Shown here: piece by piece, positions 8,488 through 18,888 of the stretch
Numbering within the stretch: the first letter of the stretch is position 1
Layout of the letters: the number at the start of each line of letters is the position of its first letter
Origin: Microbacterium maritypicum
GTDB taxonomy: Bacteria; Actinomycetota; Actinomycetes; Actinomycetales; Microbacteriaceae
Assembly (NCBI RefSeq): GCF_041529975.1
Contig: NZ_CP168030.1
Span: forward strand, 3,596,001 to 3,660,000
Reading direction: 5' to 3'
Length of the DNA: 64,000 nt
The notes under the pieces: generated by a model
The model's input: the letters and a program-made list of their open reading frames with translations, nothing else
The model's database searches: none
Told to the model about the DNA's origin: nothing
Made by a program: the position numbers and the translations under genes

Positions 8488-8522
8488 AGGCTAGCAGTGT
8501 TGACTGTTAACAGTCAACACTG
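8488..8522 (-). promoter_or_regulatory. tct operon promoter with 28-bp palindromic operator
   Basis: A perfect palindrome spans 8495-8522: two 12-base arms (CAGTGTTGACTG and its complement) around TTAA. On the minus strand -35 TTGACT (8517-8512) lies within it and -10 TAGCCT (8493-8488) follows after 18 bases. The palindrome holds two overlapping copies of TGTTRACTGTTRACA, a motif also present at the regulator's own start (9242-9260). Binding by the adjacent FadR-type repressor would block RNA polymerase. Confidence 0.85.
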
Positions 8523-8570
8523 ACGCAGCCTCCCGACCGACGCAGCCTCTCGATCGATGGATGCTCGCGG

Positions 8571-9233
8571 TCAGGCGCGGGCGGCGATCTCGGCGAGCAT
8601 GCGCTCGCGGGCACCGTCGAGGTGCTCCGACAGCACCTTCGCGGCCTGGGCGGGCTTTCCACTGCGCATCACGTCCATGAGCTTGACGTGGTCGCCGGAC
8701 GACTCGTGCAGGTCTTCGTCGTGGTTGATCGTGACCTCGAGCAGCGCGGTGAAGGTCGGGAGGTACTGATTCCACGCGCCTTCCAGACGGGGGTGGTCGG
8801 CGAGGGCATAGATCTGCGAGTGGAATTCGAGGTCGGCGGCGACGAAGGCCGCGTGATCACCGGCATCCGCCGCCTCGCCCATGCGCCCGACGGCGGCCGC
8901 CATCGCGGTCCATCGGGAGTCGTCTTCGACGCGCATCGCCCGGGAGAGCGCGAGCTGCTCGAGGGCGCCGCGCAGGCTGTAGAGCTGATCGACGTCGTCG
9001 TGGGTGAGCCCGACGATGTAGACGCCGCGGGGGCGCTGCACCTCGACGAGCTTCTCGAAGCTGAGCTGGGTGAGGGCGTCGCGCACCGGTCCGCGGCTGA
9101 CCGAGAACTCCTCGGCCAGGGCCTCCTCGGTGATACGCGCGCCGGGGGCGAGCTCGCCGCGCACGATGCGCTGCCGCAGGACACGGGCCACCTGCGCGCC
9201 GAGGGACTCTCCACGCTTCACGGACTGCGTCAT
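8571..9233 (-). CDS. GntR-family regulator, FadR/FCD subfamily
   Basis: DNA-binding regulator of 220 residues. The N-terminal winged helix covers about 10-78 (GARITEEALAEEFSVSRGPV then RDALTQLSFEKLVEV), followed by an all-helical FCD ligand domain (about 85-215) of the type that binds organic acids, often through a metal. AGGAGG precedes its ATG. It lies immediately upstream of tctC on the same strand and the same operator motif occurs before both genes, so it probably represses itself and the tct operon until a carboxylate is sensed. Confidence 0.92.
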   Translation of the reverse strand: MTQSVKRGESLGAQVARVLRQRIVRGELAPGARITEEALAEEFSVSRGPVRDALTQLSFEKLVEVQRPRGVYIVGLTHDDVDQLYSLRGALEQLALSRAMRVEDDSRWTAMAAAVGRMGEAADAGDHAAFVAADLEFHSQIYALADHPRLEGAWNQYLPTFTALLEVTINHDEDLHESSGDHVKLMDVMRSGKPAQAAKVLSEHLDGARERMLAEIAARA

Positions 9234-9241
9234 GGTGACCT

Positions 9242-9263
9242 CCTGTTAACTGTTGACAGGATA
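9242..9263 (-). promoter_or_regulatory. Autoregulatory operator and -10 of the FadR-type gene
   Basis: The 19-base near-palindrome CCTGTTAACTGTTGACAGG (9242-9260) has one mismatch about a central T and contains TGTTAACTGTTGACA, the same 15-base pattern as at 8495-8522. A minus-strand -10 TATCCT (9263-9258) overlaps it, putting the site on the transcription start and the ribosome site of the regulator gene. Confidence 0.8.
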
Positions 9264-9336
9264 CACACCGCGCCGCGCCCCTCGGCTTTCCCTCGTCGCC
9301 GTGTCAGGATGAGGCAACGACCGGGGAGGGGCGGAG

Positions 9337-10497
9337 ATGTTCGACGAGCGAAGACGTCAGGAAGCGCTCGAGGAACTGGGGATCCTCGATACACCGCGCG
9401 ATGAGCGCGTGGATCGGGTGGCACGACTGGCCAAGGAGATGTTCGGGGTCCCCATGGTGAGCGTCTCGCTCCTGGACCGCGACCGCCAGTGGCGCAAGTC
9501 CGAGATCGGACTCGGCGGCGATGAAGCCCCGCGGCAGGATTCCTTCTGCGACTACACCGTCCGGCAGGATCGGACCGTGATCGTCGAGGATGCGCTCACG
9601 ACCGAGGTCTTCGCCGACAACCCATTCGTGGTGGGCGATCCGCACCTCCGCTTCTATGCCGGGCACCCGCTGCATGCGCCCGGCGGCGAGCCCATCGGAA
9701 CTCTGTGCGTGCTCGACACCGAACCGCACACGCTGTCCGACGCCCAGCAGGGTCTGCTGCGAGACCTGGCGTTCTGGGTGCAGACGGAGCTCGCGAACGA
9801 TGCCGAGCTCGACCACGCGGCCGTGATCCAGAGTGCGCTGCGTCCGCATTCGCATCCGGTCGTTCCCGGGTACACCATCGCCGGAGGTGCGGCGTCACGC
9901 GGCCGGCTTGCTGGCGACTTCTACGACCTCGGCATGCATGACGGCGCGCTGCGCGTGACCCTCGCCGACGCGATGGGCAAGGGCACAGGGCCGGCCCTCA
10001 TCGCAGCGAGTGTCCGCGCTTCTCTGCGCACGGCTCCCGGACGCTCACTGGCGGCGGCGATCGCCGACGCCGACCGTCTGCTCGAGGAGGATCTTGCCGA
10101 CACGGCGATGTTCGTCACAGCGGTGCACGCGGAACTCCGACCGGAGACCGGAGACCTCGAGCTGATCGACGCCGGCCACAGTCTCGCCTTCATCCTGCGC
10201 GCGGACGGCTCATGGGAGCACCTGCGCTCGACGAGCCTGCCGCTGGGAATGGGGATGGGGCTGCAGCCGCCCGAGATCCGCGAACCGCGGTTCGCCCACC
10301 TCGACCCCGGCGATGCGTTCGTGTGCTGCAGCGACGGACTGCTCGACGTGCTCGACGCCGACGACCCGTTCGCGCACGTCTACCGCGTGCTGACGACGCT
10401 AGGACCCGATGGCGCCATTCGCGAGGCTCTGCGGCTGGCCGACGACGATCGCGCCACCGACGACATCACCGTGGTCGTGGTGAGGCGTGACCGATGA
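9337..10497 (+). CDS. GAF-domain PP2C/SpoIIE-type serine phosphatase
   Basis: Predicted cytoplasmic phosphatase of 386 residues. A GAF sensor domain covers about 15-155 (VDRVARLAKEMFGVPMVSVS; QDSFCDYTV), followed by a SpoIIE/RsbU-like PP2C domain with metal-binding motifs GDFYD, LADAMGKGTGPALIAA, DAGHSLAF and CCSDGLLDVLD. Such enzymes dephosphorylate STAS anti-sigma antagonists in partner switching. Its last 4 bases overlap the start of the glycosyltransferase gene, and a STAS protein and an anti-sigma-type ATPase follow, so the likely substrate is the protein at 12442-12774. The GAF ligand is unknown. Confidence 0.92.
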   Translation: MFDERRRQEALEELGILDTPRDERVDRVARLAKEMFGVPMVSVSLLDRDRQWRKSEIGLGGDEAPRQDSFCDYTVRQDRTVIVEDALTTEVFADNPFVVGDPHLRFYAGHPLHAPGGEPIGTLCVLDTEPHTLSDAQQGLLRDLAFWVQTELANDAELDHAAVIQSALRPHSHPVVPGYTIAGGAASRGRLAGDFYDLGMHDGALRVTLADAMGKGTGPALIAASVRASLRTAPGRSLAAAIADADRLLEEDLADTAMFVTAVHAELRPETGDLELIDAGHSLAFILRADGSWEHLRSTSLPLGMGMGLQPPEIREPRFAHLDPGDAFVCCSDGLLDVLDADDPFAHVYRVLTTLGPDGAIREALRLADDDRATDDITVVVVRRDR

Positions 10498-12458
10498 CCG
10501 TGCGCTTCGCAACGATCCGCATCCTCGCGGTGCTGTCGGTGGTGCTCGGCGTGAACTACGTCGCCTGGCGCTGGCTCGAGTCGGTGAACTGGTCCGCCTG
10601 GTGGATTGCGGTCCCGCTAGTTCTGGCTGAGACGTACAGCCTGATCGACACCATCCTCTTCTCCTCGACGATGTGGAAGGCCCGGACGCGGCCGACGCCG
10701 ACGTCGCCGCCTGAGGGCACGGTCGACGTCTTCATCGCCACCTACGACGAACCGATCGAATTGGTGATGACCACGGCCCGCGCAGCCGCGCGGATCGCGT
10801 ATCCGCACACGACGTGGGTACTCGACGACGGCTCCCGTCCCGAGCTCGAGGTCGCAGCGCGGGAAGCGGGAGTCGGATATCTGACGCGCTCCGCGGACTG
10901 GGCCGGCAAGCCACGGCACGCGAAGGCCGGCAACCTCAACAACGCGCTCTTCGAGACGGACGGGGAGTTCCTGCTGATCCTGGACGCCGATCAGATCCCC
11001 GATCCGCTGATCCTCCACCGCACCCTCGGCTACTTCGCCGACGACGAGAAGGTCGCCGTCGTCCAGACACCGCAGTGGTTCGTGAACGTCGACGAAGCGG
11101 ATCCGCTCGGCAGCCAGGCGCCCCTGTTCTACGGCCCGATCCAGCAGGGCAAGGACGGGTGGAACGCCGCGTTCTTCTGCGGCTCGAATGCGGTTCTCCG
11201 TCGTGAGGCGCTGATGCAGCTCGGCATCATCGGGTACGTCCGAGAGGTCACCGATTCCGCGGGCAGGGCGCTGCGGACGGCCGAGATCATGATCGACAAG
11301 GAGATGCGGGAGTCGGCGAGCGCCGAACTGTCGCGTGAGCTCTCCGTCCTCCAGATCACCATCCGTCGAGGAATCCGTGATCTCGCAGCCGGCGTGCCCG
11401 TCGCCGATGTGGCGGACGAGGTCGGTGCCGCTGTCGACCGCGCCTCGCGCATCCTGGTGGCACAGGATCTGGCCGGGATCCGGGCCGACCTGGAGGAGCT
11501 GGGCGCGCTGCCCATCGCGCAGGATGCGGAGCTCGATGCCGTGATCGTCGACGAGGCGGGGCTCGCCGCTCTCGCCGAGTCCGATCTCTCTCCGATCACC
11601 GCTCTGGATGCCGTACGGGGGCTGCTCGACGCGCTTCGTCTGGACCGGGGCGAGGAAGCTCAGCCGATCCTGCCGCTGGCGACCATCTCCGTGACGGAGG
11701 ACATGGCGACCGCAATGCAGCTGCACGCTCTCGGGTGGCGCAGCGTGTACCACCACGAGATCCTCGCCAAGGGACTCGCACCGGAGGATCTGCGCACCAT
11801 GCTCACACAGCGTCTGCGCTGGGCGCAGGGCACGCTGCAGGTGATGCTGCGCGACAATCCACTGGTCAAGCGGGGGCTTTCGTTCGGTCAGCGGTTGATG
11901 CACTTCGCCACGATGTGGAGCTACCTCTCGGGGTTCGCCGCGATCGCGTACCTCGCCGCGCCGGTGATCTACCTGGTGTTCGGCGTGCTGCCGGTCACCG
12001 CGTGGTCTGTCGACTTCTTTGCGCGGTTCCTGCCCTATTTCCTCGTGAACCAGCTGCTGTTCCTCGTGGTCGCGAAGGGGGTGCGCACGTGGCGGGGCCA
12101 GCAGTACTCGCTCGCCCTGTTCCCGGTGTGGATACGCGCGTGCGTGACGGCTTTCGCCAACGTCGTCTTCCATCGCCCGCTCGCTTTCGCCGTCACCCGC
12201 AAGGATGGTCGCGATCCGCGGGGTGTGCCCTGGCGTGAGATCTGGCCGCAGCTGACCGCCATCGCCGTCCTGAGCGTGGCGCTCGTGATCGGCGTGACGC
12301 GGGTCCTACTGGGAACGGCCGACGGGGTCGGCACCCTCGTGAACACGGTCTGGGTCGTGTACGACCTCGTGGTCCTCAGCGTCATCATCCAGGCGGCCCG
12401 CTACCGCGGCCCGGCCGCCGTCCTGCTCGAGAAGGAGTCCCATGGAACTGTCCACTGA
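10494..12458 (+). CDS. Membrane glycosyltransferase family 2 (BcsA/cellulose synthase-like)
   Basis: Processive-type polysaccharide synthase of 654 residues. Two N-terminal helices precede a GT2 domain with VDVFIATYDEP, the DDG motif in WVLDDGSRP, the DAD motif in LILDADQIPDP, CGSNAVLRREAL (229-240), TED at 401-403 and QRLRWAQGTLQVM (the Q-x-x-RW motif); several C-terminal membrane helices follow. About 160 residues of mostly helical, charged sequence separate CGSNAV from TED, far more than in ordinary BcsA proteins. Start ATGA overlaps the phosphatase stop. No PilZ domain is seen; control may instead come from the partner-switching genes around it. Polymer made is unknown. Confidence 0.9.
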   Translation: MTVRFATIRILAVLSVVLGVNYVAWRWLESVNWSAWWIAVPLVLAETYSLIDTILFSSTMWKARTRPTPTSPPEGTVDVFIATYDEPIELVMTTARAAARIAYPHTTWVLDDGSRPELEVAAREAGVGYLTRSADWAGKPRHAKAGNLNNALFETDGEFLLILDADQIPDPLILHRTLGYFADDEKVAVVQTPQWFVNVDEADPLGSQAPLFYGPIQQGKDGWNAAFFCGSNAVLRREALMQLGIIGYVREVTDSAGRALRTAEIMIDKEMRESASAELSRELSVLQITIRRGIRDLAAGVPVADVADEVGAAVDRASRILVAQDLAGIRADLEELGALPIAQDAELDAVIVDEAGLAALAESDLSPITALDAVRGLLDALRLDRGEEAQPILPLATISVTEDMATAMQLHALGWRSVYHHEILAKGLAPEDLRTMLTQRLRWAQGTLQVMLRDNPLVKRGLSFGQRLMHFATMWSYLSGFAAIAYLAAPVIYLVFGVLPVTAWSVDFFARFLPYFLVNQLLFLVVAKGVRTWRGQQYSLALFPVWIRACVTAFANVVFHRPLAFAVTRKDGRDPRGVPWREIWPQLTAIAVLSVALVIGVTRVLLGTADGVGTLVNTVWVVYDLVVLSVIIQAARYRGPAAVLLEKESHGTVH

Positions 12459-12774
12459 CACCCGCGACGGGTACGCCGTGATCGCGCTCTCCGGGCGCCT
12501 CACCGCATCCGGAGCACCCCTGCTCCGCAACGCGGTCGGCGACCTGGTGACGGCCGGCGAGCCGCACATCGTGATCGACATGGCGGAGCTCGCCTTCGTC
12601 GATTCCTCCGGCCTCGGCGCTCTGGTCGGCGGTCTGAAGAGCGCGAGGGTCGCCGGCGGGGACTTGCGCATCGCCGCCGTGCCCGAGGCGGTGCGAACGG
12701 TCCTGCGGCTGACGAACCTGGATCGTGTGCTCCGTGACTACCCGACGCCCGAATCGGCGTTCGATGCCCGGTGA
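12442..12774 (+). CDS. STAS-domain anti-sigma factor antagonist
   Basis: Single STAS domain of 110 residues, as in SpoIIAA/RsbV. The motif FVDSSGLGAL places the candidate phosphorylated serine at 55/56. It overlaps the end of the glycosyltransferase gene by 17 bases and the start of the ATPase gene by 11 bases, with GAGAAGGAG before its ATG. In the known scheme the ATPase/kinase phosphorylates it and the upstream PP2C enzyme reverses this. No sigma factor is encoded nearby, so the final target could be the glycosyltransferase itself or a distant sigma factor. Confidence 0.92.
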   Translation: MELSTDTRDGYAVIALSGRLTASGAPLLRNAVGDLVTAGEPHIVIDMAELAFVDSSGLGALVGGLKSARVAGGDLRIAAVPEAVRTVLRLTNLDRVLRDYPTPESAFDAR

Positions 12775-13183
12775 AGCCCGCGCCCGCGTGAGCGGACCCG
12801 CCGGGCTGGCGACGGTCGACGAGATCCTCGACACTCTCGAACGGTTGTGGTCGGATGCGCCGGGCGTACCGGCCGAGGACCGCACGGTGTTCGCCCTCGC
12901 GGTCAGCGAGATCGCGACCAACATGGTGCAGCACGGAGAGGTCACTGCCGCAGTGACGCTCTCCGTGGACCTCAGCCTCTCCTCCGACGAGCTGCGCGCC
13001 ACACTGGTGGACACGGCTCCGCCCGCCTCGATCGACTGGCACGGTGTCGCGATGCCCGACGTGGACAGCGAGAGCGGCCGCGGGCTGGCTCTGGCGCGCG
13101 AAGTGCTCGATGGGTTCGTCCACACCTACGATGACCGCGGCAACACCTGGGTGCTGGTGCGCCGCGTCGGCATCAGCCGCTGA
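12764..13183 (+). CDS. Anti-sigma-factor-type ATPase (RsbW/SpoIIAB-like)
   Basis: HATPase_c protein of 139 residues. The N-box reads AVSEIATNMVQHGEV, and the glycine-rich lid is GRGLALAREVLDGF; the usual D-x-G-x-G box is replaced by VDTAPPASIDW, so nucleotide binding may be unusual. Chosen ATG (12764) overlaps the STAS gene end; an in-frame upstream extension to 12725 is possible. It is expected to bind the STAS protein and phosphorylate it, completing the partner-switching set. Confidence 0.88.
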   Translation: MPGEARARVSGPAGLATVDEILDTLERLWSDAPGVPAEDRTVFALAVSEIATNMVQHGEVTAAVTLSVDLSLSSDELRATLVDTAPPASIDWHGVAMPDVDSESGRGLALAREVLDGFVHTYDDRGNTWVLVRRVGISR

Positions 13184-13222
13184 GTCACGGGCAAGCGGGC
13201 GCGCCGACGCGCGGTATGTGGA

Positions 13223-13639
13223 CTAGGCGCTCCCGCGCGGGTCCCAGAGCACGACCTCGGTCGAGCGACGGATGCGGCGGCCGGTCGGCATCGGGACGAC
13301 CCCCGCGGAGCCGGCGGCGAACACGCGCACGCCGGGACGATTCTCGCGCTCGGTGCGCAGCGCGCCCTCGAGCACGGCGATGCGATCGCGCAGCATCCGG
13401 TTCTCGTCTTCGAGGTCCAGCAGGCGCGCGATCGCGGGAAGGCTCACGCCTTCGGAGGAGAGCTGGGCGACCTCGCGCAGCTGCTCGATGTTGCGGGGGG
13501 AATAGCGGCGGGAGCCGCCCGTGGTGCGCCCGGGGACCACGAGCCCGATGCGGTCGTACTGCCGCAGCGTCTGCGGGTGGAGGCCGGAGAGCTCCGCGGC
13601 GGCCGCGATCGCGAACACCGGGGTGTCAGCATTCATCAT
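13223..13639 (-). CDS. hspR: Heat-shock repressor HspR (MerR family)
   Basis: MerR-type helix-turn-helix protein of 138 residues: FAIAAAAELSGLHPQTLRQY and GGSRRYSPRNIEQLREVAQL form the winged helix, followed by a coiled coil (LEDENRMLRDRIAVLEGAL) and a hydrophobic end. It is the last gene of the dnaK-grpE-dnaJ operon, 37 bases after dnaJ, the standard actinobacterial order. HspR with DnaK as co-repressor binds HAIR inverted repeats, which are present at the dnaK promoter (17283-17356). Confidence 0.95.
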   Translation of the reverse strand: MMNADTPVFAIAAAAELSGLHPQTLRQYDRIGLVVPGRTTGGSRRYSPRNIEQLREVAQLSSEGVSLPAIARLLDLEDENRMLRDRIAVLEGALRTERENRPGVRVFAAGSAGVVPMPTGRRIRRSTEVVLWDPRGSA

Positions 13640-13676
13640 GAACGCCTCCGCCCCCGGTGCCCGCTTCGACGATCGG

Positions 13677-14660
13677 TCATCGCCGCGCCTTGGCCATCAG
13701 CTCGGCGCGCGGGTTCTCCTCGGGCTCGAGCTCCTGGAACTTCTGCAGCGCCTCACGTGCGGCGTCGTCGAGGTGCGTGGGCACCGCGACCTGGAGCTCG
13801 GCGAGCAGGTCGCCCGTCCCCTTCGATGTCGCGACTCCGCGGCCCTTCACGCGCAGCACCCGCCCGGAGGGGGTGCCGGGTGCGACCCGGAGCTTGACCA
13901 CATCGCCGCCGAGCGTCGGAACCTCGATCGTCGCCCCGAGGGTCGCCTCGGTGAACGTCACGGGGACCACGACGCGCAGGTTGAGCCCGTCGCGGGTGAA
14001 GACCGGGTGCGGACGCACCGCGATCTGCACCACGATGTCGCCGTTCTCCCCGCCGTCAGGCGAGGGTCGGCCACGGCCGCGCAGACGGATCTTCTGCCCG
14101 TCGGCGACGCCCGCGGGGATCTTCACCTTGAACGGCTTGCCGTCTTCGCCCTGCAGGGAGATGGTCTCCCCCTGCACGGCGGTGACGAAGTCGAGCGTGG
14201 TGCGCGCGGTGACGTCGGCGCCGCGCTGCGGGCCGCCGTAGCCGCGGTAGCCGCCGCTCGGCTGCCCGAAGCGCCCGTTGCCGAAGCTCGCGCCCTGACC
14301 CTGGTTGAACATCGCGAAGATGTCCTCGAAGTCGGCGGTCTGCCCTCGGCCCTGCTGACCGAACCGGCTGAACACGTCTTCGAAGCCGCCGGCGCCCTGA
14401 CCGCTCGCGGTGAAGCGAGCGCCCGAGCCCATGGCGCGGATCTCGTCGTATTCCTTGCGCTGTTCGGCGTCGGAGAGCACCGAGTAGGCCTCGCTGATCT
14501 CCTTGAACTTCGCCTCTGCTTTGGCATCACCCTGATTGGAGTCCGGGTGGTACTTCCGCGCGAGCTTGCGATACGTCTTCTTCAGATCCGCATCGCTGAC
14601 GTCCTTGGAGACCCCGAGGGTCTTGTAGAAGTCCTTGTCGAACCAATCCTGGCTGGCCAT
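13677..14660 (-). CDS. dnaJ: DnaJ-family co-chaperone without zinc finger
   Basis: Hsp40 of 327 residues. The J domain (about 8-75) has the essential HPD in KYHPDSNQG. A Gly/Phe-rich linker with FSRFGQQGRG follows, then the two beta-barrel substrate domains. The CxxCxGxG zinc repeats of classical DnaJ are entirely absent, so it is a type II (CbpA/DnaJ-class B) protein although it sits in the dnaK operon between grpE and hspR. It stimulates DnaK ATP hydrolysis and delivers substrates. Confidence 0.93.
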   Translation of the reverse strand: MASQDWFDKDFYKTLGVSKDVSDADLKKTYRKLARKYHPDSNQGDAKAEAKFKEISEAYSVLSDAEQRKEYDEIRAMGSGARFTASGQGAGGFEDVFSRFGQQGRGQTADFEDIFAMFNQGQGASFGNGRFGQPSGGYRGYGGPQRGADVTARTTLDFVTAVQGETISLQGEDGKPFKVKIPAGVADGQKIRLRGRGRPSPDGGENGDIVVQIAVRPHPVFTRDGLNLRVVVPVTFTEATLGATIEVPTLGGDVVKLRVAPGTPSGRVLRVKGRGVATSKGTGDLLAELQVAVPTHLDDAAREALQKFQELEPEENPRAELMAKARR

Positions 14661-14667
14661 CGATCAC

Positions 14668-15339
14668 CTACTCCGCAGGGACAGCGACGACGACCTTCGC
14701 GGGGCGCAGCTCGACGTCTCCGAGGCGGTAGCCCACCTCGACGACCTCGAGGATCGTGGTCTTCTCCACGCCGGGAGTCGGCTGCTGGAAGATGGCCTCG
14801 TGGCGCTGCGGGTCGAATTCCTCGCCCTTCTCGCCGTACGCGACCACTCCGAGACGCTCCACGACCGTGCGCACCTTGTCGGCGATCACGGCGAACGGGG
14901 TGCCGTCGATGAGGTCGCCGTGCTGAGCGGCGCGATCGAGATCATCGAGCACGGGGACCAGGCCCTTGGCGGCCTCGCCCTTCGCCCGCTCGATCTCGAC
15001 CTGGCGCTGCTCCTCGGTGCGGCGACGGTAGTTGGCGTACTCGGCCTGCAAGCGCTTGAGGTCGTTCAGCAGGGTCGACTCGAGGTCGGCGAGCACGGCG
15101 TCTTCTGCCGCGGCCTCGCCGGTCTGCGTCGCTCCGAGGATGTCGTCGACGGTGAGGTCGTCGGCAGGCTCAGGAGTCGCGGCGCCGTCGATCGGGGTCT
15201 CGTCCGATCCCTCGGCCGCTGCCGCCTCGCGGGAGTCCGGGTGGTGCGGCGCGGGGCCGGATGCCTGAGCGTCCGACCCCTCGCTGCGACCTTCGGCGGA
15301 CTCAGGAAACTGGTTCTCGTCGAAGTTCTTATCCGTCAT
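14668..15339 (-). CDS. grpE: GrpE nucleotide exchange factor
   Basis: GrpE of 223 residues. An acidic, low-complexity N-terminal extension of about 80 residues precedes a long coiled coil (LKRLQAEYANYRRRTEEQRQ) and the beta domain with VLDDLDRAAQHGDL, NPT-like PQRHEAIFQQPTP and the C-terminal YRLGDVELRPAKVVVA. It drives ADP release from DnaK. The gene begins 2 bases after the dnaK stop and ends 7 bases before dnaJ. Confidence 0.96.
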   Translation of the reverse strand: MTDKNFDENQFPESAEGRSEGSDAQASGPAPHHPDSREAAAAEGSDETPIDGAATPEPADDLTVDDILGATQTGEAAAEDAVLADLESTLLNDLKRLQAEYANYRRRTEEQRQVEIERAKGEAAKGLVPVLDDLDRAAQHGDLIDGTPFAVIADKVRTVVERLGVVAYGEKGEEFDPQRHEAIFQQPTPGVEKTTILEVVEVGYRLGDVELRPAKVVVAVPAE

Positions 15340-15341
15340 GA

Positions 15342-17273
<1,932 letters not shown>

Positions 17274-17282
17274 TCAGAGAAA

Positions 17283-17356
17283 CCTGAGTCGCGATGGCTC
17301 AACTGTACGCTCGAGCATCGACCGTGTCAAATCAACTTGATACGAGTCAACTCAAC
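17283..17356 (-). promoter_or_regulatory. dnaK operon promoter with two HAIR (HspR) operators
   Basis: Minus-strand -35 TTGACA (17330-17325) and -10 TACAGT (17307-17302) have an ideal 17-base spacer. HAIR-like repeats, consensus CTTGAGT-N7-ACTCAAG, lie on both sides: CTTGATA-N7-ACTCAAC at 17336-17356, upstream of the -35 box, and CCTGAGT-N7-GCTCAAC at 17283-17303, over the -10 box and start point. This arrangement allows repression by the HspR encoded at the end of the same operon. Confidence 0.88.
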
Positions 17357-17406
17357 TTTGCGGAACCGCACCCCGTACGGCCCCGCGCACACTCCCTTGC
17401 CCCTGA

Positions 17407-18720
17407 TCAGAAGGGTGCGAGCGCGTGATCCTCGACGAACGTCACGGTGTTCTGGGGCTGCGGTCGATCGAGGTAGACCCTGCCCGTCGGACTCGTCCAG
17501 GCATAGGCGCCGTCGCCGAGCACTTCGACGACCCACGGCGAATGGTGTTTGAGCACGTGATGGCGGCGGCAGAGGTGGCCCAGATTTCTCACGGCGGTCG
17601 GCCCGCCGCGGGCGGCATCGTGATGATGGTCGATGTCGCAGTCGCGGGCCGCATACCCGCAGGCGGGGAATCGGCAGCGTTGATCCCGTGCCCGCAGATG
17701 CCGTTTCAGTTCGGAGCCGGGCCGATAGCGATCGACGGCGAGCAGCGCCCCCGTGATCGGGTGGGTGAGGATCCGATCCCACCCGGACGCCGCTCCCGCA
17801 AGAGCTTTCGCCGTGCCGGTGTCGATCGGTGTACGCCCGTCGAGTTCGGCCGGAGTCGTACCGTGCCCCATCAGGGTCGTGACCGGAACGGTGACGGATA
17901 CCGCTCCCTGGATTGCGGCAAGAAGTCCCTCAGGAGTGTCATGGCCCGCCGGAGCACCGGTGAGCAGCAGGTCGAGCGCGAGATCGGCGCGGAGTTGCGC
18001 GACCGTGCGCTGATCGACGTCCTCCCGCTCCGGCGATTCGGGCTCGTGCGATGGCGCTTGCGCTTGCGCCTCACCCTGCTCCTGCACGCCCTGCGCCATC
18101 TGCGTCAGTCGCTCGAATGCGCCGTGCACGAGCGCGGCGGGGCCGAGCAGCCCGAGCTGGGACATGCCGTCGCCGACGTCTTTCACCCACACCGACCGCT
18201 TCTCCCGCGCATCCTTGTGCCGCTCGTCGACCGACCGGGACTGGAACCGCTCCGCGACGCGCCGACCATGCCGCGACACCCGGTTCGGCGATCCCGATTC
18301 GGCGAACGGCACCATTTCGGCGGAGTATGCGTCGCGATCGGCCGCGTCTTCCAGATGCTCTGCCGCATCGCAGATCGCCCGTGCATGTGCGGCGCTGATG
18401 CGCCCGGTCCCCTGAGCCGCCCACACCAGCGGGAAGCGCTCCACCCGCCACACCGCCTCCGTCATCCGTGCCTGCACCGTGCGGTCGCTCACCCGGAGCG
18501 CCGCCGCCATCTCTGCCGCGACCGTGCGGGTGGTCAGATCGCCGAAATCCGGATGCTCCGCCTCGTCGGCAACCTGCAGCGCCAGCCGGGAACCGACCGC
18601 GAGCACGCCGTCACGCGCGGCCTGCAGACTGCTGATCGTGCGCTCCAACCCGACGAGCATGTCGGTGAGCTCGGCGAGCGTCCCCACCTGCTCGACCGTC
18701 GCATCCACCAGTGCTGCCAT
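17407..18720 (-). CDS. DUF222/HNH endonuclease domain protein (13E12 type)
   Basis: Protein of 437 residues. The N-terminal two thirds is the DUF222 helical region of actinobacterial 13E12-repeat proteins. Near the C-terminus CRFPACGYAARDCDIDHHHD and LCRRHHVLKHHSPW form an HNH nuclease fold with Cys/His metal ligands. The role of these often multi-copy proteins is not established. I start it at ATG 18720; a TTG at 18732 is an alternative and neither has a good ribosome site. It reads toward dnaK on the same strand, about 200 bases upstream. Confidence 0.85.
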   Translation of the reverse strand: MAALVDATVEQVGTLAELTDMLVGLERTISSLQAARDGVLAVGSRLALQVADEAEHPDFGDLTTRTVAAEMAAALRVSDRTVQARMTEAVWRVERFPLVWAAQGTGRISAAHARAICDAAEHLEDAADRDAYSAEMVPFAESGSPNRVSRHGRRVAERFQSRSVDERHKDAREKRSVWVKDVGDGMSQLGLLGPAALVHGAFERLTQMAQGVQEQGEAQAQAPSHEPESPEREDVDQRTVAQLRADLALDLLLTGAPAGHDTPEGLLAAIQGAVSVTVPVTTLMGHGTTPAELDGRTPIDTGTAKALAGAASGWDRILTHPITGALLAVDRYRPGSELKRHLRARDQRCRFPACGYAARDCDIDHHHDAARGGPTAVRNLGHLCRRHHVLKHHSPWVVEVLGDGAYAWTSPTGRVYLDRPQPQNTVTFVEDHALAPF

Positions 18721-18888
18721 ATCTCGAGTCAATCAGGGGCCACCGACATTCAAAGGGCCAGATCAGGCCCACAAAACGAAATACCGATATGCGGTCACGG
18801 GGGGTCCCGCACACCGCCGCGAAATCGATCGACACATCCCGGACGCGATACTTGACCCTGACACTGTGGCAGACGGGAGAACAGAGAC

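Noticed and set aside
12725..12763. Upstream start for the anti-sigma-type ATPase
   Set aside because: It would overlap the STAS gene by 50 bases, lacks a ribosome site and adds Arg/Pro-rich sequence not typical of the family.
17407..18720. HNH protein as a mobile element or homing endonuclease
   Set aside because: DUF222/HNH proteins are normal multi-copy actinobacterial genes; no inverted repeats, target duplication or intron/intein structure surrounds it.
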